DNA from: Xanthobacter sp. NM-25
GTDB taxonomy: Bacteria > Pseudomonadota > Alphaproteobacteria > Rhizobiales > Xanthobacteraceae
DNA length: 64,000 nt
NCBI RefSeq assembly: GCF_022138605.1
Contig: NZ_JACBFS010000001.1
Coordinates: 372,001-436,000 of the forward strand
Reading direction: 5' to 3'
Made by a program: the position numbers and the translations under genes. The notes beneath the pieces are model-generated. The model made no database searches, was not told where the DNA came from, and saw only the letters and a list, made by a program, of their open reading frames with translations. Below are positions 1 to 9,756 of the stretch, piece by piece (position 1 is the stretch's first letter; the number at the start of each line of letters is the position of its first letter).

Positions 1-76
1 CATGGACGAGCCCATCCGTCTACTGGCGGCGGCCTGGCTGGGCAAGACCCGGCTCATCGACAACATGCCGGCCTGA
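1..76 (+). CDS. panC: Pantothenate synthetase (PanC), C-terminal end only
   Basis: Only the last 24 codons lie in the window, read in the frame that ends at the TGA at 74-76. The peptide carries the block LGKTRLIDN, which matches the conserved C-terminus of pantoate-beta-alanine ligase, the enzyme that condenses pantoate with beta-alanine using ATP in coenzyme A biosynthesis. The ATG at 2-4 is internal, not a start. The rest of the gene lies to the left of the window. With so short a fragment the call rests on the RLIDN signature alone. The 215 bases up to the next gene show no further coding signal. Confidence 0.7.
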   Translation, partial: MDEPIRLLAAAWLGKTRLIDNMPA

Positions 77-291
77 TCTTTCGCGCCCAGGTCACGGAGC
101 GCCGATACAGGCGGATGCACTGTGCCTGGCCGTCTGGGCGCAGCTTCAAGCCCGCCCCGACGCACCCGCCACCCCGATGGCCGCGGTCGGAAGGAGTCCG
201 CGCCGGCGTGCACCGGAGGCCGTTCCAAACAGCCTCCGGCCTGTCGCGCGCGGCCAGCGCTGGCATGGAGCGGCACCAAGGCCGTTTTGCC

Positions 292-591
292 TCAGTCGTC
301 GAACAGATGGTCGGCGGCGGTGATCAGGCCGATATCCGGATTGGCCGCGCAATACTCGCCCAGCCGCTCGGCGTTCTTGGTGAATGTGTCGGTGTCGATC
401 ACCGGCGGAGCGTCGCCATCTTTGTAATAGGCATCGAGCCAGGTCAGGATCACCATGATGGTGGTCTTGTCGCTGGTGACGAACTGCCGACAGGTCATGG
501 TCGACAGATCCCATTTCTCAGCAAATGCGGGAGTGGAGATGCAAACGGCCGCGGCCAGCATCGCTGGCGCCAGGATGGCAGGGCACTTCAT
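292..591 (-). CDS. HdeA-like periplasmic acid-stress family protein
   Basis: A 99-residue protein with an N-terminal signal peptide (residues 1 to about 23, ending TPAFA) and a small mature domain. The mature part has the HdeA/HdeB layout: LSTMTCRQF near its start, a helical centre containing a WLDAYY segment, and a second cysteine in EYCAANP, giving the two cysteines that form the single disulfide of HdeA. HdeA is a periplasmic chaperone that unfolds at low pH and holds client proteins. Rhizobial family members are not all shown to be acid chaperones. The ATG at 591 is chosen because the signal peptide follows it directly; a longer reading frame upstream has no secretory features. It stands alone, 203 bases from aapP. 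Confidence 0.8.
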   Translation of the reverse strand: MKCPAILAPAMLAAAVCISTPAFAEKWDLSTMTCRQFVTSDKTTIMVILTWLDAYYKDGDAPPVIDTDTFTKNAERLGEYCAANPDIGLITAADHLFDD

Positions 592-794
592 GATGGGCAC
601 CCGTGAGCAGCACTCATGTCGCCGATGACGACTGCGACATCCTGACGCTACCACAGCCTGAAAGACGCCGCCACGGCTGCCCCCGCCGTCCCGCCTGCTT
701 CGGATCGGCCCGATCTCGGCATCGGCGACGGCGCCGGCCCGTCCGGTCGGCGCGGGGCACGCGGCGGCGAACACGGCCGCCCAGCGCAGAACGT

Positions 795-1589
<795 letters not shown>

Positions 1590-1603
1590 GGCCTGCGGCC
1601 CTT

Positions 1604-2989
1604 TCAGTGACGTTGGGCCCGATCGAGACGCTTCTCGAGCGCCATCGAATAGCGGGACATGCCGAAGCAGAAGACGAAATAGATGAGACCGGCGAAGCCG
1701 AAGCCCGTGAACAGGGTGGTCGGCGTCGCCCAATTGGGATCGGTGAAGGCGGCCCGCATGGCGCCGAGCAGATCGAAGATGGAGACGATCAACACCAGCG
1801 TCGTGTCCTTGAACAGGCCGATGAAGTTGTTGACGATGCCCGGGATCACCAGCTTCAGCGCCTGCGGCAGCACCACGAGGCGCATCATCGGCCCATAGCG
1901 CAGGCCCACCGCCATGGCCCCCTCATACTGGCCCTTGGGAATGGCCTGCAGGCCGCCGCGCACCACCTCCGCCATATAGGCCGAGGCGAAGAGCGCGACA
2001 CCCACCAGGGCCCGCAACAGGCCATCGATGGTCATGCCGTCGGGCAGGAACAGGGGCAGCATGTAGGTGGCGAAGAACAGCACGGTGATGACCGGCACGC
2101 CGCGCCAGAACTCGATGAAGAGGATGGAGCAGATCTTCACCAGCGGCACCGAGGAGCGCCGCCCCAGCGCCAGCAGGATGCCGAAGGGCAGCGACACGGT
2201 GATGCCGCTCACGGCGATCACCAGCGTCACCAGCAGGCCGCCCCACAGGCGGGTTTCCACCGGCTCCAGGCCGAAGTTCACATCCACCGCCAGCAGCACC
2301 AGCGCCAGCGGCACCATGATGGTCGCCACGGTCCGCACGGCGCCGCGCACCGCATCGGGCCCCGCCACCACCCGCGCGATGCCGCCGGCCAGCGCCGCCA
2401 GCAGCACGCTGGAGAGGACATAATCGGTCCAGAACACCCACGACACGCTCACGCCCGGCGCCACACGCGGGAACAGCGCATCGAAGCCGAGATAGCCGAG
2501 CAGGAAGTGGCGCAGCTGGAAATTGCCGCCGGTGAGCAGCACGAACGCCACCACCGGATAGACGCCGAAGAAGGCGATGGCGTTGAGGCGCTTGTAGGGC
2601 ACCTGCTGCAGAACCAGCGGCAGCAGCAGCAGGGCGCCGAGGGCATAGACCACATTGACCCGCCAGCGCTCACCCGCGGGGTAGAAGCCATAGATGAGTT
2701 GGTTGATCTTGGCCCAGATGAACGGCCAGCAGGCCCCCACCGGGTGGCCCACGTCGGCGGGCAGGCAAGCGGTGCGGTTGGTGCCGCTCCATACCGCGTC
2801 CACCAAGAAGAACTGCACCAGCGGCGGCACCACCACATAGAGCAGCCACAGGCCGAACAGGGTGAGCAGCACCTGGGGCACCGTGCCCAGAAGGTGCGCG
2901 CGCACCCAGCGCACCGGGCCGCGATCGGAAACCGGCGGCGGCTCCGGCTCGCGGAATGTGGAGGAGACGAAGATGGTTTCGCTGGTCAT
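1604..2989 (-). CDS. aapM: General L-amino acid ABC transporter permease AapM
   Basis: A 461-residue inner-membrane permease. The N-terminal half holds several hydrophobic segments (about 41-62, 110-135, 140-155, 185-205, 222-238). The C-terminal half is a canonical amino-acid permease domain with the EAA-type loop at residues 341-358 (EVVRGGLQAIPKGQYEGA), which docks with AapP. The extra N-terminal membrane segments and the large size are typical of AapM compared with the roughly 220-residue HisM type. The ATG at 2989 is chosen because translation follows the aapQ stop after a single base. The upstream extension overlaps aapQ and has no family similarity. Confidence 0.93.
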   Translation of the reverse strand: MTSETIFVSSTFREPEPPPVSDRGPVRWVRAHLLGTVPQVLLTLFGLWLLYVVVPPLVQFFLVDAVWSGTNRTACLPADVGHPVGACWPFIWAKINQLIYGFYPAGERWRVNVVYALGALLLLPLVLQQVPYKRLNAIAFFGVYPVVAFVLLTGGNFQLRHFLLGYLGFDALFPRVAPGVSVSWVFWTDYVLSSVLLAALAGGIARVVAGPDAVRGAVRTVATIMVPLALVLLAVDVNFGLEPVETRLWGGLLVTLVIAVSGITVSLPFGILLALGRRSSVPLVKICSILFIEFWRGVPVITVLFFATYMLPLFLPDGMTIDGLLRALVGVALFASAYMAEVVRGGLQAIPKGQYEGAMAVGLRYGPMMRLVVLPQALKLVIPGIVNNFIGLFKDTTLVLIVSIFDLLGAMRAAFTDPNWATPTTLFTGFGFAGLIYFVFCFGMSRYSMALEKRLDRAQRH

Positions 2990-2990
2990 G

Positions 2991-4283
2991 CTACCGCTCC
3001 ACCAGCGCGACGCGCTTGTTGTACCAGCCCATGATGAGCGAGGTGACAATCGAGATCGCCAGATAGACCGCCATGGTCATGGCGATGATCTCGATGGCCT
3101 GTCCGGTCTGGTTGAGGGTAGTGCCGGCGAAGATGGCGAACAGGTCCGGATAGCCCACCGCCACGCCCAGCGATGAATTCTTGGTGAGGTTCAGATACTG
3201 GCTGGTGAGGGGCGGCACGATTACCCGCATGGCCTGCGGAATGATGACGAGGCGCAAGGTGGGCCCGGTGCGCAGCCCCAGCGAATGGGCGGCCTCGCTC
3301 TGTCCCTTCGAGACCGCGAGAATGCCCGAGCGCACGATCTCGGCGATGAAGCCGGCCGTGTAGGTGGACAGGGCCAGCAGCAGCGCCACGAATTCGGGGA
3401 TGACCGAAAGTCCGCCCTGGAAGTTGAAGCCGCGCAGGTGTGGCACATCCATGTGAACCGGAAAGCCCACCAGCGCCGCGGCGATCAGCGGCAGCACGAT
3501 GATCAGGCCGAGGGACGACCAGAACACCGGAAACTGCGCACCCGTGGCCTCCCGCCGCTTGCGGGCCCAGCGGGCGATAAGGAAGCTGACCACCAGCGCC
3601 AGCACCAGGGCGGCCAGGATCAGCCCAGAGCCCTCGCCGAAGATGGGCTTGGGCATCATCAGCCCGCGGTTGTTGATGAACACCGCCGGGGCGCCCAGGT
3701 CCGCGGCGAAGGCGCTGAGGGGCGCGCCGAGAAAGCCAAGGCCGATGGCCGACAGACCGGAGCCGAGGGCACCAAACAGCGGCTGCAGCCCCACACCCCA
3801 GCTCTGCCGCGGCGTGGGCAGGGCCGCCAGCACCGCCAGATACCAGAACAGGATCTGGAACAGAGGCGGCAGGTTGCGGGTGACCTCCACGTAAGCAGAG
3901 GCCAGCGCCTTGATCACCACATTCTTGGAAAGGCGCGCCACGCCCACCAGGAAGCCGAGGATGGTGGCGAGGATGACGCCAAGGAAGGCGACCAGCAGGG
4001 TGTTCAGCAGGCCGACCAGGAAGGCCCGCCCATAGCTCATGTTCTCATTATAGGGAATGAGCGTCTGGCTGATGGCGAAGCCGGCGCGGTCTTCAAGAAA
4101 GCCGAAGCCCGAGGCGATGCCGAGCCGCGACAGGTTGCCCTGCGCATTGGCATAGAAGGACCACACAAGCCAGACGAGAACGAGCCCGAGCACGATCTGA
4201 ATAACAGATGAGCGGAGCTTCGGATCCGTCCACGACCAACGCCGCCGCCCGAGGGCGGGGTCAGAGAGGCGAGCATCCGACAT
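2991..4283 (-). CDS. aapQ: General L-amino acid ABC transporter permease AapQ
   Basis: A 430-residue permease, partner of AapM. One membrane segment lies near residues 28-45, and a split HisM-like permease domain is interrupted by a long periplasmic or loop insertion, as is usual in AapQ. The EAA loop near the C-terminus reads EIVRSGILAVSKGQSEAAHS. It lies 117 bases downstream of aapJ, with a stem-loop between them, and one base upstream of aapM. In the family this four-part system takes up a broad range of L-amino acids and can also take part in efflux. Confidence 0.93.
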   Translation of the reverse strand: MSDARLSDPALGRRRWSWTDPKLRSSVIQIVLGLVLVWLVWSFYANAQGNLSRLGIASGFGFLEDRAGFAISQTLIPYNENMSYGRAFLVGLLNTLLVAFLGVILATILGFLVGVARLSKNVVIKALASAYVEVTRNLPPLFQILFWYLAVLAALPTPRQSWGVGLQPLFGALGSGLSAIGLGFLGAPLSAFAADLGAPAVFINNRGLMMPKPIFGEGSGLILAALVLALVVSFLIARWARKRREATGAQFPVFWSSLGLIIVLPLIAAALVGFPVHMDVPHLRGFNFQGGLSVIPEFVALLLALSTYTAGFIAEIVRSGILAVSKGQSEAAHSLGLRTGPTLRLVIIPQAMRVIVPPLTSQYLNLTKNSSLGVAVGYPDLFAIFAGTTLNQTGQAIEIIAMTMAVYLAISIVTSLIMGWYNKRVALVER

Positions 4284-4348
4284 GAAACCCTCGAAGGTGC
4301 GGAAGCTCTTCGGCTTCCAATTCTTATTTTATGCAATTTTTATGCTGT

Positions 4349-4376
4349 GGAAGCGGGCACACCGGCGCCCGCTTCC
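4349..4376 (-). promoter_or_regulatory. Intergenic stem-loop between aapJ and aapQ
   Basis: A perfect 10-bp stem (4349-4358 with 4367-4376) and an 8-base loop sit between the aapJ stop and the aapQ start. On the transcribed minus strand no U-run follows, so it is not a simple terminator. It is more likely a 3' stabiliser or partial attenuator that keeps binding-protein mRNA in excess over permease mRNA, as in many binding-protein operons. The effect on expression is inferred. Confidence 0.7.
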
Positions 4377-4400
4377 TTTTCGGTGAGGAAATGCCGCGCC

Positions 4401-5411
4401 TCAGCGCACCGGCATGCCGTACTGGATGCCGCCGTGGTTCCACAGATTGTTGAGGCCGCGCTCGATGCCGAGCGGCGTCGAGGGACCCACGTTGCGGTCG
4501 TAGATCTCGCCGTAGTTACCGGTGGCTTTCACGATCCGCACCACCCAGTCCGCGGTGAGGCCGATACCCTCGCCATACTTGCCGTCGGTGCCCAGCAACC
4601 GCTTCACTTCCGGATTGGCGGAATTGACCATCTCACCCACGTTCTTGGAGGTGACACCCAGTTCCTCCGCATCGAGCAGGGCGAAATAGGTCCACTTCAC
4701 GAGATCGAACCACTGGTCGTCGCCATGGCGCACCAGCGGGCCGAGGGGCTCCTTGGAGATGGTCTCGGGCAGCAGCACGTGGTCGGCGGGATTGGTGAGC
4801 TTGAGGCGCACCGCCGCGAGCTGGGACTTGTCGGAGGTGAACACGTCGCATCGGCCCGACTCATAGGCCTTCACGGTCTCGTCGAGGGTCGCGAAGGCGA
4901 TCACTTCGCGATACTTCATGTTGTTGGCGCGGAAATAGTCGCCCACGTTCAGCTCGTTGGAGGTGCCCGTCTGCACGCAGATGGAGGCGCCCTCCAGCTC
5001 CTTGGAGCCCTTCAGCCCCAGCGACTTGCGCACCAGGAAGCCCTGGCCGTCATAGTAAGTGACGCCGGCGAAGTTGAAGCCCAGCGTGGTGTCGCGCGAC
5101 ATGGTCCAGGTGGTGTTGCGCGACAGGAGGTCGATGGCGCCGGAGGTGAGGGCCGTGAAGCGGTCCTTGGCCGACAGGGGGGTGAATTTCACCTTGGTGG
5201 GATCGTTGAAGATCGCCGCCGCCACCGCGCGGCAGAAATCCACGTCGAATCCGGTCCATTCATTTTTGTCGTTCGGCGAGGAGAAGCCCGGCAGGCCCTG
5301 TGACACGCCGCAGTTGAGCGCGCCCCGTGCCTTGACCTCGTCGAGGGTGGAGGCATGAGCCACACCGACCAGGGACAGGAGGCCGGCGGCTGCGAGGAGG
5401 ATGCGTTTCAC
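4401..5411 (-). CDS. aapJ: General L-amino acid ABC transporter, periplasmic binding protein AapJ
   Basis: A 336-residue solute-binding protein. The signal peptide covers residues 1-20 (cleavage after VAHA), and the mature part begins STLDEVKARGALNCGVSQG, the usual opening of polar amino-acid binding proteins (SBP family 3). It captures L-amino acids in the periplasm and delivers them to AapQM. The start is a GTG at 5411; an AAGGAA Shine-Dalgarno lies a few bases upstream and no in-frame ATG fits the signal peptide. It is the first gene of aapJQMP, divergent from metC, with a good sigma-70-type promoter about 100 bases upstream. Confidence 0.95.
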   Translation of the reverse strand: MKRILLAAAGLLSLVGVAHASTLDEVKARGALNCGVSQGLPGFSSPNDKNEWTGFDVDFCRAVAAAIFNDPTKVKFTPLSAKDRFTALTSGAIDLLSRNTTWTMSRDTTLGFNFAGVTYYDGQGFLVRKSLGLKGSKELEGASICVQTGTSNELNVGDYFRANNMKYREVIAFATLDETVKAYESGRCDVFTSDKSQLAAVRLKLTNPADHVLLPETISKEPLGPLVRHGDDQWFDLVKWTYFALLDAEELGVTSKNVGEMVNSANPEVKRLLGTDGKYGEGIGLTADWVVRIVKATGNYGEIYDRNVGPSTPLGIERGLNNLWNHGGIQYGMPVR

Positions 5412-5510
5412 GGAAGGTTCCTTCTTTGGATAAATCCGAGCCCACTGCCGGGCGGACCTTCCCGCTGCGGTGAAGGCTCGACGCCGCGGCCCGAGACGTC
5501 TATCCCGCCC

Positions 5511-5539
5511 ATCACAAACCGATGTTGCGGTACGGTCAA
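5511..5539 (-). promoter_or_regulatory. Candidate sigma-70 promoter of aapJQMP
   Basis: On the minus strand, TTGACC (5539-5534) and TGTGAT (5516-5511) are separated by exactly 17 bases. The -35 matches consensus at five of six positions and the -10 at four. A start about seven bases further would leave a leader of roughly 95 bases before the aapJ GTG. Found by eye, without statistics. Confidence 0.55.
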
Positions 5540-5582
5540 TAGCGACGCACGGCTTATCCGGGACTTATGACAGGAGCTCGAA

Positions 5583-6773
5583 ATGGCGGATGGACACGAC
5601 GGGATCGACACGGCAGGGTTGAAGACTGCCACCCAGCTGGTCCTCCTTGGCCGCGATCCCCAGCGCTTCGACGGCTTCGTCAACACGCCGGTGGTGCGCG
5701 GCTCCACCGTCCTGTCCGCCAGCTATGACGATCTCATCCACCACCGCGGCCGCTACAGCTATGGCCGGCGCGGCAATCCCACCACCGAGGGTTTCGAGGC
5801 GGCTCTGCAGGCCATCGAGGGCAGCGACGGCGTCGCCCTCACCCCCTCGGGCCTGTCCGCCTGCTCCATCGCTTTGCTCTCGGTGCTGAACGCCGGCGAC
5901 CACCTCTTGATGGTGGACACCGCCTATCGCCCCACCCGCACGGTGTGCGACACGGTGCTGAAGCGCATGGGCGTGGAGACCACCTATTACGATCCTTTGA
6001 TCGGCGCCGGCATCGAAAGCCTCATCCGCGACAACACCAGGGCCATCTTCCTGGAGGCCCCGGGCTCGCAGAGCTTCGAGATGCAGGATGTGCCCGCCAT
6101 CACCGCGGTGGCGCGGGCGCGCGGCGTCGCCACCCTTATCGACAACACCTGGGCGACGCCGGTGTTCTTCAAGCCGCACGCGGCCGGGGTCGACATCTCC
6201 ATCCAGGCCGGCACCAAATATATCGGCGGCCACGCGGACCTGAACCTCGGCACCATCTCGGCGGTGGGGCCGGCCTGGAAGAAGGTCATCACCACCCACG
6301 GCAACCTGGGCATCACCATTTCGCCGGACGATGCGGCGCTCGGCGCGCGCGGGCTGCGCACCCTGGCGGTGCGGCTCGCCCATCACCAGCAGGCGGCGCT
6401 GGAGATGGCGCAATGGCTGCAAGGCCGGCCCGAGGTCTCCCGGGTGCTGCACCCGGCGCTGCCTTCCGATCCCGGCCATGCCATCTGGAAGCGGGACTTC
6501 ACCGGCGCCTCGGGCCTGTTCAGCCTCATCCTGAACCCGGTGCCGGAGCAGGCGGTGGCGGCCTTCTTCGATTCCCTGAAGCTGTTCGGCATGGGCTATT
6601 CCTGGGGCGGCTTTGAGAGCCTCGCCATCCCGTTCGATTGCAGCGACTACCGCACCGCCACGGCGTGGAATGTGGAAGGCCCGGCGGTGCGCCTGCATAT
6701 CGGCCTCGAGGACACGACCGACCTGAAGGCGGACCTCGACCAGGCCTTCGCCAAGATGCGCGCCGCCGCCTGA
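5583..6773 (+). CDS. metC: Cystathionine beta-lyase
   Basis: A 396-residue PLP enzyme of the Cys/Met metabolism family. The YSYGRRGNPTT block at residues 58-68 and the Schiff-base lysine K212 in AGTKYIGGHAD are clear. DNTWATP (187-193) is the usual pre-lysine motif. The length and the TKYIGGHAD form favour cystathionine beta-lyase (cystathionine to homocysteine, pyruvate and ammonia, in the cytoplasm) over gamma-lyase or MetB, but substrate choice within this family is hard to read from sequence. An AGGAG ribosome site precedes the ATG at 5583. It is divergent from aapJ, a frequent arrangement in the order, and is followed after nine bases by the bestrophin gene, so the two are probably cotranscribed. 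Confidence 0.88.
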   Translation: MADGHDGIDTAGLKTATQLVLLGRDPQRFDGFVNTPVVRGSTVLSASYDDLIHHRGRYSYGRRGNPTTEGFEAALQAIEGSDGVALTPSGLSACSIALLSVLNAGDHLLMVDTAYRPTRTVCDTVLKRMGVETTYYDPLIGAGIESLIRDNTRAIFLEAPGSQSFEMQDVPAITAVARARGVATLIDNTWATPVFFKPHAAGVDISIQAGTKYIGGHADLNLGTISAVGPAWKKVITTHGNLGITISPDDAALGARGLRTLAVRLAHHQQAALEMAQWLQGRPEVSRVLHPALPSDPGHAIWKRDFTGASGLFSLILNPVPEQAVAAFFDSLKLFGMGYSWGGFESLAIPFDCSDYRTATAWNVEGPAVRLHIGLEDTTDLKADLDQAFAKMRAAA

Positions 6774-6782
6774 GGCCTGGCC

Positions 6783-7706
6783 ATGATCGTCCGCGAGCGT
6801 CCCGGCCTGGTACGCCTGTTCCTGATTCTGAGGGGCTCCGTGCTGCAGCGGATCTTCCCGCAGGTGCTTGTGGTGATGGCGCTTTCGACGGTGGTGGTGT
6901 TCGCCCACGGGCGGGCACCGGGGGCCTTCCCCACCTTCAGCGGCGCCCCCTTCGCCTTGCTGGGCATCGCCCTGTCGGTGTTCCTCGGTTTCTCCAACAA
7001 TGCCTGCTACGACCGCTGGTGGGAGGCCCGCAAAGCCTGGGGCGCGCTGGTCGCCGCCTTGCGTGACCTCACCCGCCGCACGCTGCTGCTGGAGCATTAC
7101 GGGCCGGATGCCGCCGCCGCGCGGTGGCGGCTGATCGACCTCGCCATCGCCTTCCCCCATGCGCTGGTGGCCCACCTGCGCCCCGGCGCCGCCGCCACAT
7201 CGCTAGACCGGGTAATGCCCGCCGGCCTCGCGGCGGCGATGGCCGCCAGCCCCAATCCGCCCGAGCGGCTGCTGCGCGAGATGGGCGAGACCCTGGCCCG
7301 CCTGCGCGCCCGGAATGTGCTGTCCGACGTGGAATACCGCGCCATCGACGATGTGGTGGCGCGAATGAATGATGTTCTGGCCGCCTGCGAGCGCATCAAG
7401 AGCACGCCGGTGCCGTTCGGCTACCTGCTGCTGCTCCATCGCACCGCCTATCTGTTCTGCTTCCTGCTGCCGTTCGGCTTCGCCGACGTGCTGGGCTGGG
7501 GCACGCCGGTGGCCACGGCCCTCGTCGCCTACACCTTCTTCGGCCTCGATGCGCTGGGCAGCGAACTGGAGGAGCCGTTCGGCACCCTGCCCAATGACCT
7601 GCCCATCGCGGCGCTCGCCACGGCCATGGAGATCGGCCTGCGGGAGGCCCGGGGTGAGAGCGACCTGCCGGCGCTGCCGCAGCCGGTGGACCACATCCTG
7701 CATTGA
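6783..7706 (+). CDS. Bestrophin-like membrane protein (UPF0187)
   Basis: A 307-residue bacterial bestrophin-family protein. Hydrophobic segments lie near residues 20-40, 50-72, about 215-235 and 240-255, and the diagnostic stretch NNACYDRWWEARKAWG follows the second segment. Bacterial bestrophins form pentameric ion channels; some are cation-selective, unlike the animal chloride channels. The ion specificity here is unknown. It starts nine bases after metC and is probably translated from the same message. Confidence 0.88.
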   Translation: MIVRERPGLVRLFLILRGSVLQRIFPQVLVVMALSTVVVFAHGRAPGAFPTFSGAPFALLGIALSVFLGFSNNACYDRWWEARKAWGALVAALRDLTRRTLLLEHYGPDAAAARWRLIDLAIAFPHALVAHLRPGAAATSLDRVMPAGLAAAMAASPNPPERLLREMGETLARLRARNVLSDVEYRAIDDVVARMNDVLAACERIKSTPVPFGYLLLLHRTAYLFCFLLPFGFADVLGWGTPVATALVAYTFFGLDALGSELEEPFGTLPNDLPIAALATAMEIGLREARGESDLPALPQPVDHILH

Positions 7707-7728
7707 CGTTGCACGCGCATAAGGGACA

Positions 7729-7760
7729 ACGGCCCGCGCAGCGGCTGCTGTACGGGCCGT
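7729..7760. terminator. Candidate bidirectional terminator between convergent genes
   Basis: An 8-bp stem ACGGCCCG/CGGGCCGT (7729-7736 with 7753-7760) encloses a loop that itself contains CAGC/GCTG arms. It lies in the 82-base gap between the convergent bestrophin and LAB_N genes. No strong T-run follows on either strand, so termination is inferred from position and stem strength. Confidence 0.45.
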
Positions 7761-7788
7761 AGATCATGTGCCAGTGAATGAGAAGAGC

Positions 7789-8118
7789 TCAGGTCACCGC
7801 CCGGGCCGCCCGCCGCTCGCGCAGGGCGAACTGCAGGTTGCGGATATAGATGAAGGTGCTCAGCGCCTGGCCGGCGATGAACACCGGATCACGCCGATAG
7901 AGGGCATAGACCAGGAGCAGGGTGCCGCCACCCAGCGAGAAGGTCCAGAAGGCGAACGGAATCACCGAGCGCTGGGCCCGTTCCGAGGCGATCCACTGCA
8001 CCACGAAGCGCATGGTGAACATGAACTGGGCCACCAGGCCCAGCACCGTCCACCAGTCGAACTGCTCCACGAACACCTCGTGGAAGTACCGGACGATCTC
8101 CGAGAGGTAATAGACCAT
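7789..8118 (-). CDS. Small LAB_N domain membrane protein
   Basis: A 109-residue protein with three hydrophobic segments (about 20-40, 48-68, 75-95). It matches the lipid-A-disaccharide synthase N-terminal domain family, a stand-alone membrane module that often sits beside glycosyltransferases. Characteristic residues are the QFMFTMRFVVQWIASE block and the following PFAFWTFSLGG. The domain's role is not settled; export or handling of a lipid-linked sugar is one idea. The ATG at 8118 lies one base after the stop of the upstream GT2 gene; the longer open frame is an overlap artefact. It is the last gene of the four-gene glycosyltransferase operon. Confidence 0.85.
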   Translation of the reverse strand: MVYYLSEIVRYFHEVFVEQFDWWTVLGLVAQFMFTMRFVVQWIASERAQRSVIPFAFWTFSLGGGTLLLVYALYRRDPVFIAGQALSTFIYIRNLQFALRERRAARAVT

Positions 8119-8119
8119 C

Positions 8120-8866
8120 TCAGCCGTGCTCCACCACGCGGGGCATGCGGCGGCGGCGAATGAGCCACCACACCCCGATGAGATCAGCCATGCCCACCCA
8201 CAGGCGGTTCCAGAAACCGTATTTGGAGACGCCGTGCCAGCGTTCGCGATCCACCACCTGCACGGTGCGGATCTCATAGCCCTCGCGCCGCACCAGCGCC
8301 GACATGAAGCGGTGCAGCCCGTCGAACATGGGCAGCCGCAGGTGCACGTCGCGCCGCACCACCTTCAGGCCGCAGCCGGTATCGCGGTTGCCGTCATTGA
8401 GCAGCGCCCGGCGCACCGCGTTGGCGAGGCGGGACTGGAAGCGCTTGAAGGCGGTGTCCTTGCGGCCCTGCCGCTCGCCCTGCACCATGCCGACGATGGG
8501 ACCGCCGGCATCGATCACCCGCACCATCTCCGGCAGATAGGCGGGATTGTTCTGGCCATCACCGTCGAGCAGCAGCAGCAGTTCGCCCCGCGCCGCCCAG
8601 GCGCCCGTGTCCAGGCCCGCGGACTTCCCGCAGGAGGTCTCATGCACGAAGATGCGCATGTAGGGGCGGCTCGCGGCCGCCACCCGCAGCGCGGCCAGGG
8701 TGCCATCGGACGAGCCGTCGTCGACGAAAATCAGCTCAAAGGGCTCGAACGACAGCGCCTGATCGATCTCATCGATCAGCGGCGCCACATTCTCCGCCTC
8801 ATCCCGAACGGCGATGATCACCGAGAGGCGGGGGACGACAGCGGTACTTGGATCAGCGGAGGTCAC
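8120..8866 (-). CDS. Dolichol/undecaprenyl-phosphate sugar synthase-like GT2
   Basis: A 248-residue GT-A fold glycosyltransferase, family 2. DDGSSDGT lies at residues 49-56 and the metal-binding DXD-type DGDGQ at 101-105; NDGNRDTGCGLK matches the DPM1/ArnC acceptor-side motif. Such enzymes move a sugar from a nucleotide donor onto a polyprenyl phosphate at the cytoplasmic face, making the donor used by GT39/ArnT enzymes. Just such an enzyme is encoded two genes upstream. The GTG start at 8866 overlaps the PAP2 stop by four bases (GTGA), indicating coupled translation. RgtE, the galacturonosyl donor synthase of Rhizobium, is a good functional model, but the sugar cannot be read from sequence. 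Confidence 0.88.
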   Translation of the reverse strand: MTSADPSTAVVPRLSVIIAVRDEAENVAPLIDEIDQALSFEPFELIFVDDGSSDGTLAALRVAAASRPYMRIFVHETSCGKSAGLDTGAWAARGELLLLLDGDGQNNPAYLPEMVRVIDAGGPIVGMVQGERQGRKDTAFKRFQSRLANAVRRALLNDGNRDTGCGLKVVRRDVHLRLPMFDGLHRFMSALVRREGYEIRTVQVVDRERWHGVSKYGFWNRLWVGMADLIGVWWLIRRRRMPRVVEHG

Positions 8867-9756
8867 GATCTCGCCTCTTCAAGGGATACGGGAGAGCGGC
8901 GGCACCAGGGCAGCAGCAGGCCGAGCCGCCGCGCCGAGGGCCCCGCCATGGGGGCGATACACCCTTCGGCGTCCACCTGGAACACCAGCCGGCGTGCGGC
9001 AAATACCTTTACCATCCACAGCACGAACACGCAGGCCACCACGCCCCCGGCGATCACATCGCTGGGGAAATGGGAGCCGAGCACCACCCGGGTCGCCGCC
9101 ACCACCACCGCCAGCGCCAACAGCGCGCGCCGGGCCCGCGGGTAGAGCGCACCGAAGGCGACAGCCGTCGCGAACACGGTGGTTGCATGACCCGAGGGAA
9201 ATGACGCGAACGTGGATTTCCACGCCAGCCAGTGGAACGTCAACTGCGGATATTCCCCCGGCAGGTGCCACGCCGCATAGGGACGGGCCCGCCCGAGCAG
9301 CCGCTTCACCACGGTCACCAGCAGTCCCACCCCGGCGATGGACAGGAACAGGAAGCCCAGGCGAGCGATCACCGCGCTGGCGACGCGGCGGCCCATGTCG
9401 TCCAGGGTGCCGCGCAGCGCCAGCACATAGGCCAGCAGGAGCCCGAGCGGCCACAGCACTACCCCGCCGAGGCCAAGGTCGGTCAGCCGCTCCGCCACCA
9501 CCAGTACGGGCGCCGCCAGCCGGCTGCGCAGCCCCGCCACCAGCGGATCGACCAGCAGCATCGCCGCCACCACCAGTCCTATCCCCACCGCCAGGCCCGC
9601 CAGAATTTCCGGCCAGCCGGCCCGCACCACCCGCGGCGCCGGCACCCGGTGCGCCGGGCGGCGCAACAGATAGGCCAGCCCCGAGACGAGCCCAGCCACC
9701 ACGGCGCGGCCGCCCTCGATCACCCGTGCGGCGGCCTGCCCGCTCGTGGCGCTCAC
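8863..9756 (-). CDS. PAP2-family membrane phosphatase
   Basis: A 297-residue membrane phosphatase with all three PAP2 motifs: KX6RP at residues 151-159, PSGH at 187-190 and RX5HX3D at 223-233 (R223, H229, D233). About six membrane segments surround them. Candidate substrates are undecaprenyl pyrophosphate, lipid A phosphate (LpxE-like) or phosphatidylglycerol phosphate. Its place between an ArnT-like and a DPM1-like enzyme suggests recycling of the polyprenyl carrier or removal of a lipid A phosphate. It starts with GTG at 9756, overlapping the preceding stop by four bases, and its own stop overlaps the GT2 start in the same way. Confidence 0.9.
   Translation of the reverse strand: MSATSGQAAARVIEGGRAVVAGLVSGLAYLLRRPAHRVPAPRVVRAGWPEILAGLAVGIGLVVAAMLLVDPLVAGLRSRLAAPVLVVAERLTDLGLGGVVLWPLGLLLAYVLALRGTLDDMGRRVASAVIARLGFLFLSIAGVGLLVTVVKRLLGRARPYAAWHLPGEYPQLTFHWLAWKSTFASFPSGHATTVFATAVAFGALYPRARRALLALAVVVAATRVVLGSHFPSDVIAGGVVACVFVLWMVKVFAARRLVFQVDAEGCIAPMAGPSARRLGLLLPWCRRSPVSLEEARS

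Noticed and set aside
5565..7175. A 536-codon open frame antisense to metC
   Set aside because: A low-complexity Arg/Gly/His product typical of G+C-rich antisense frames; metC has clear catalytic motifs.
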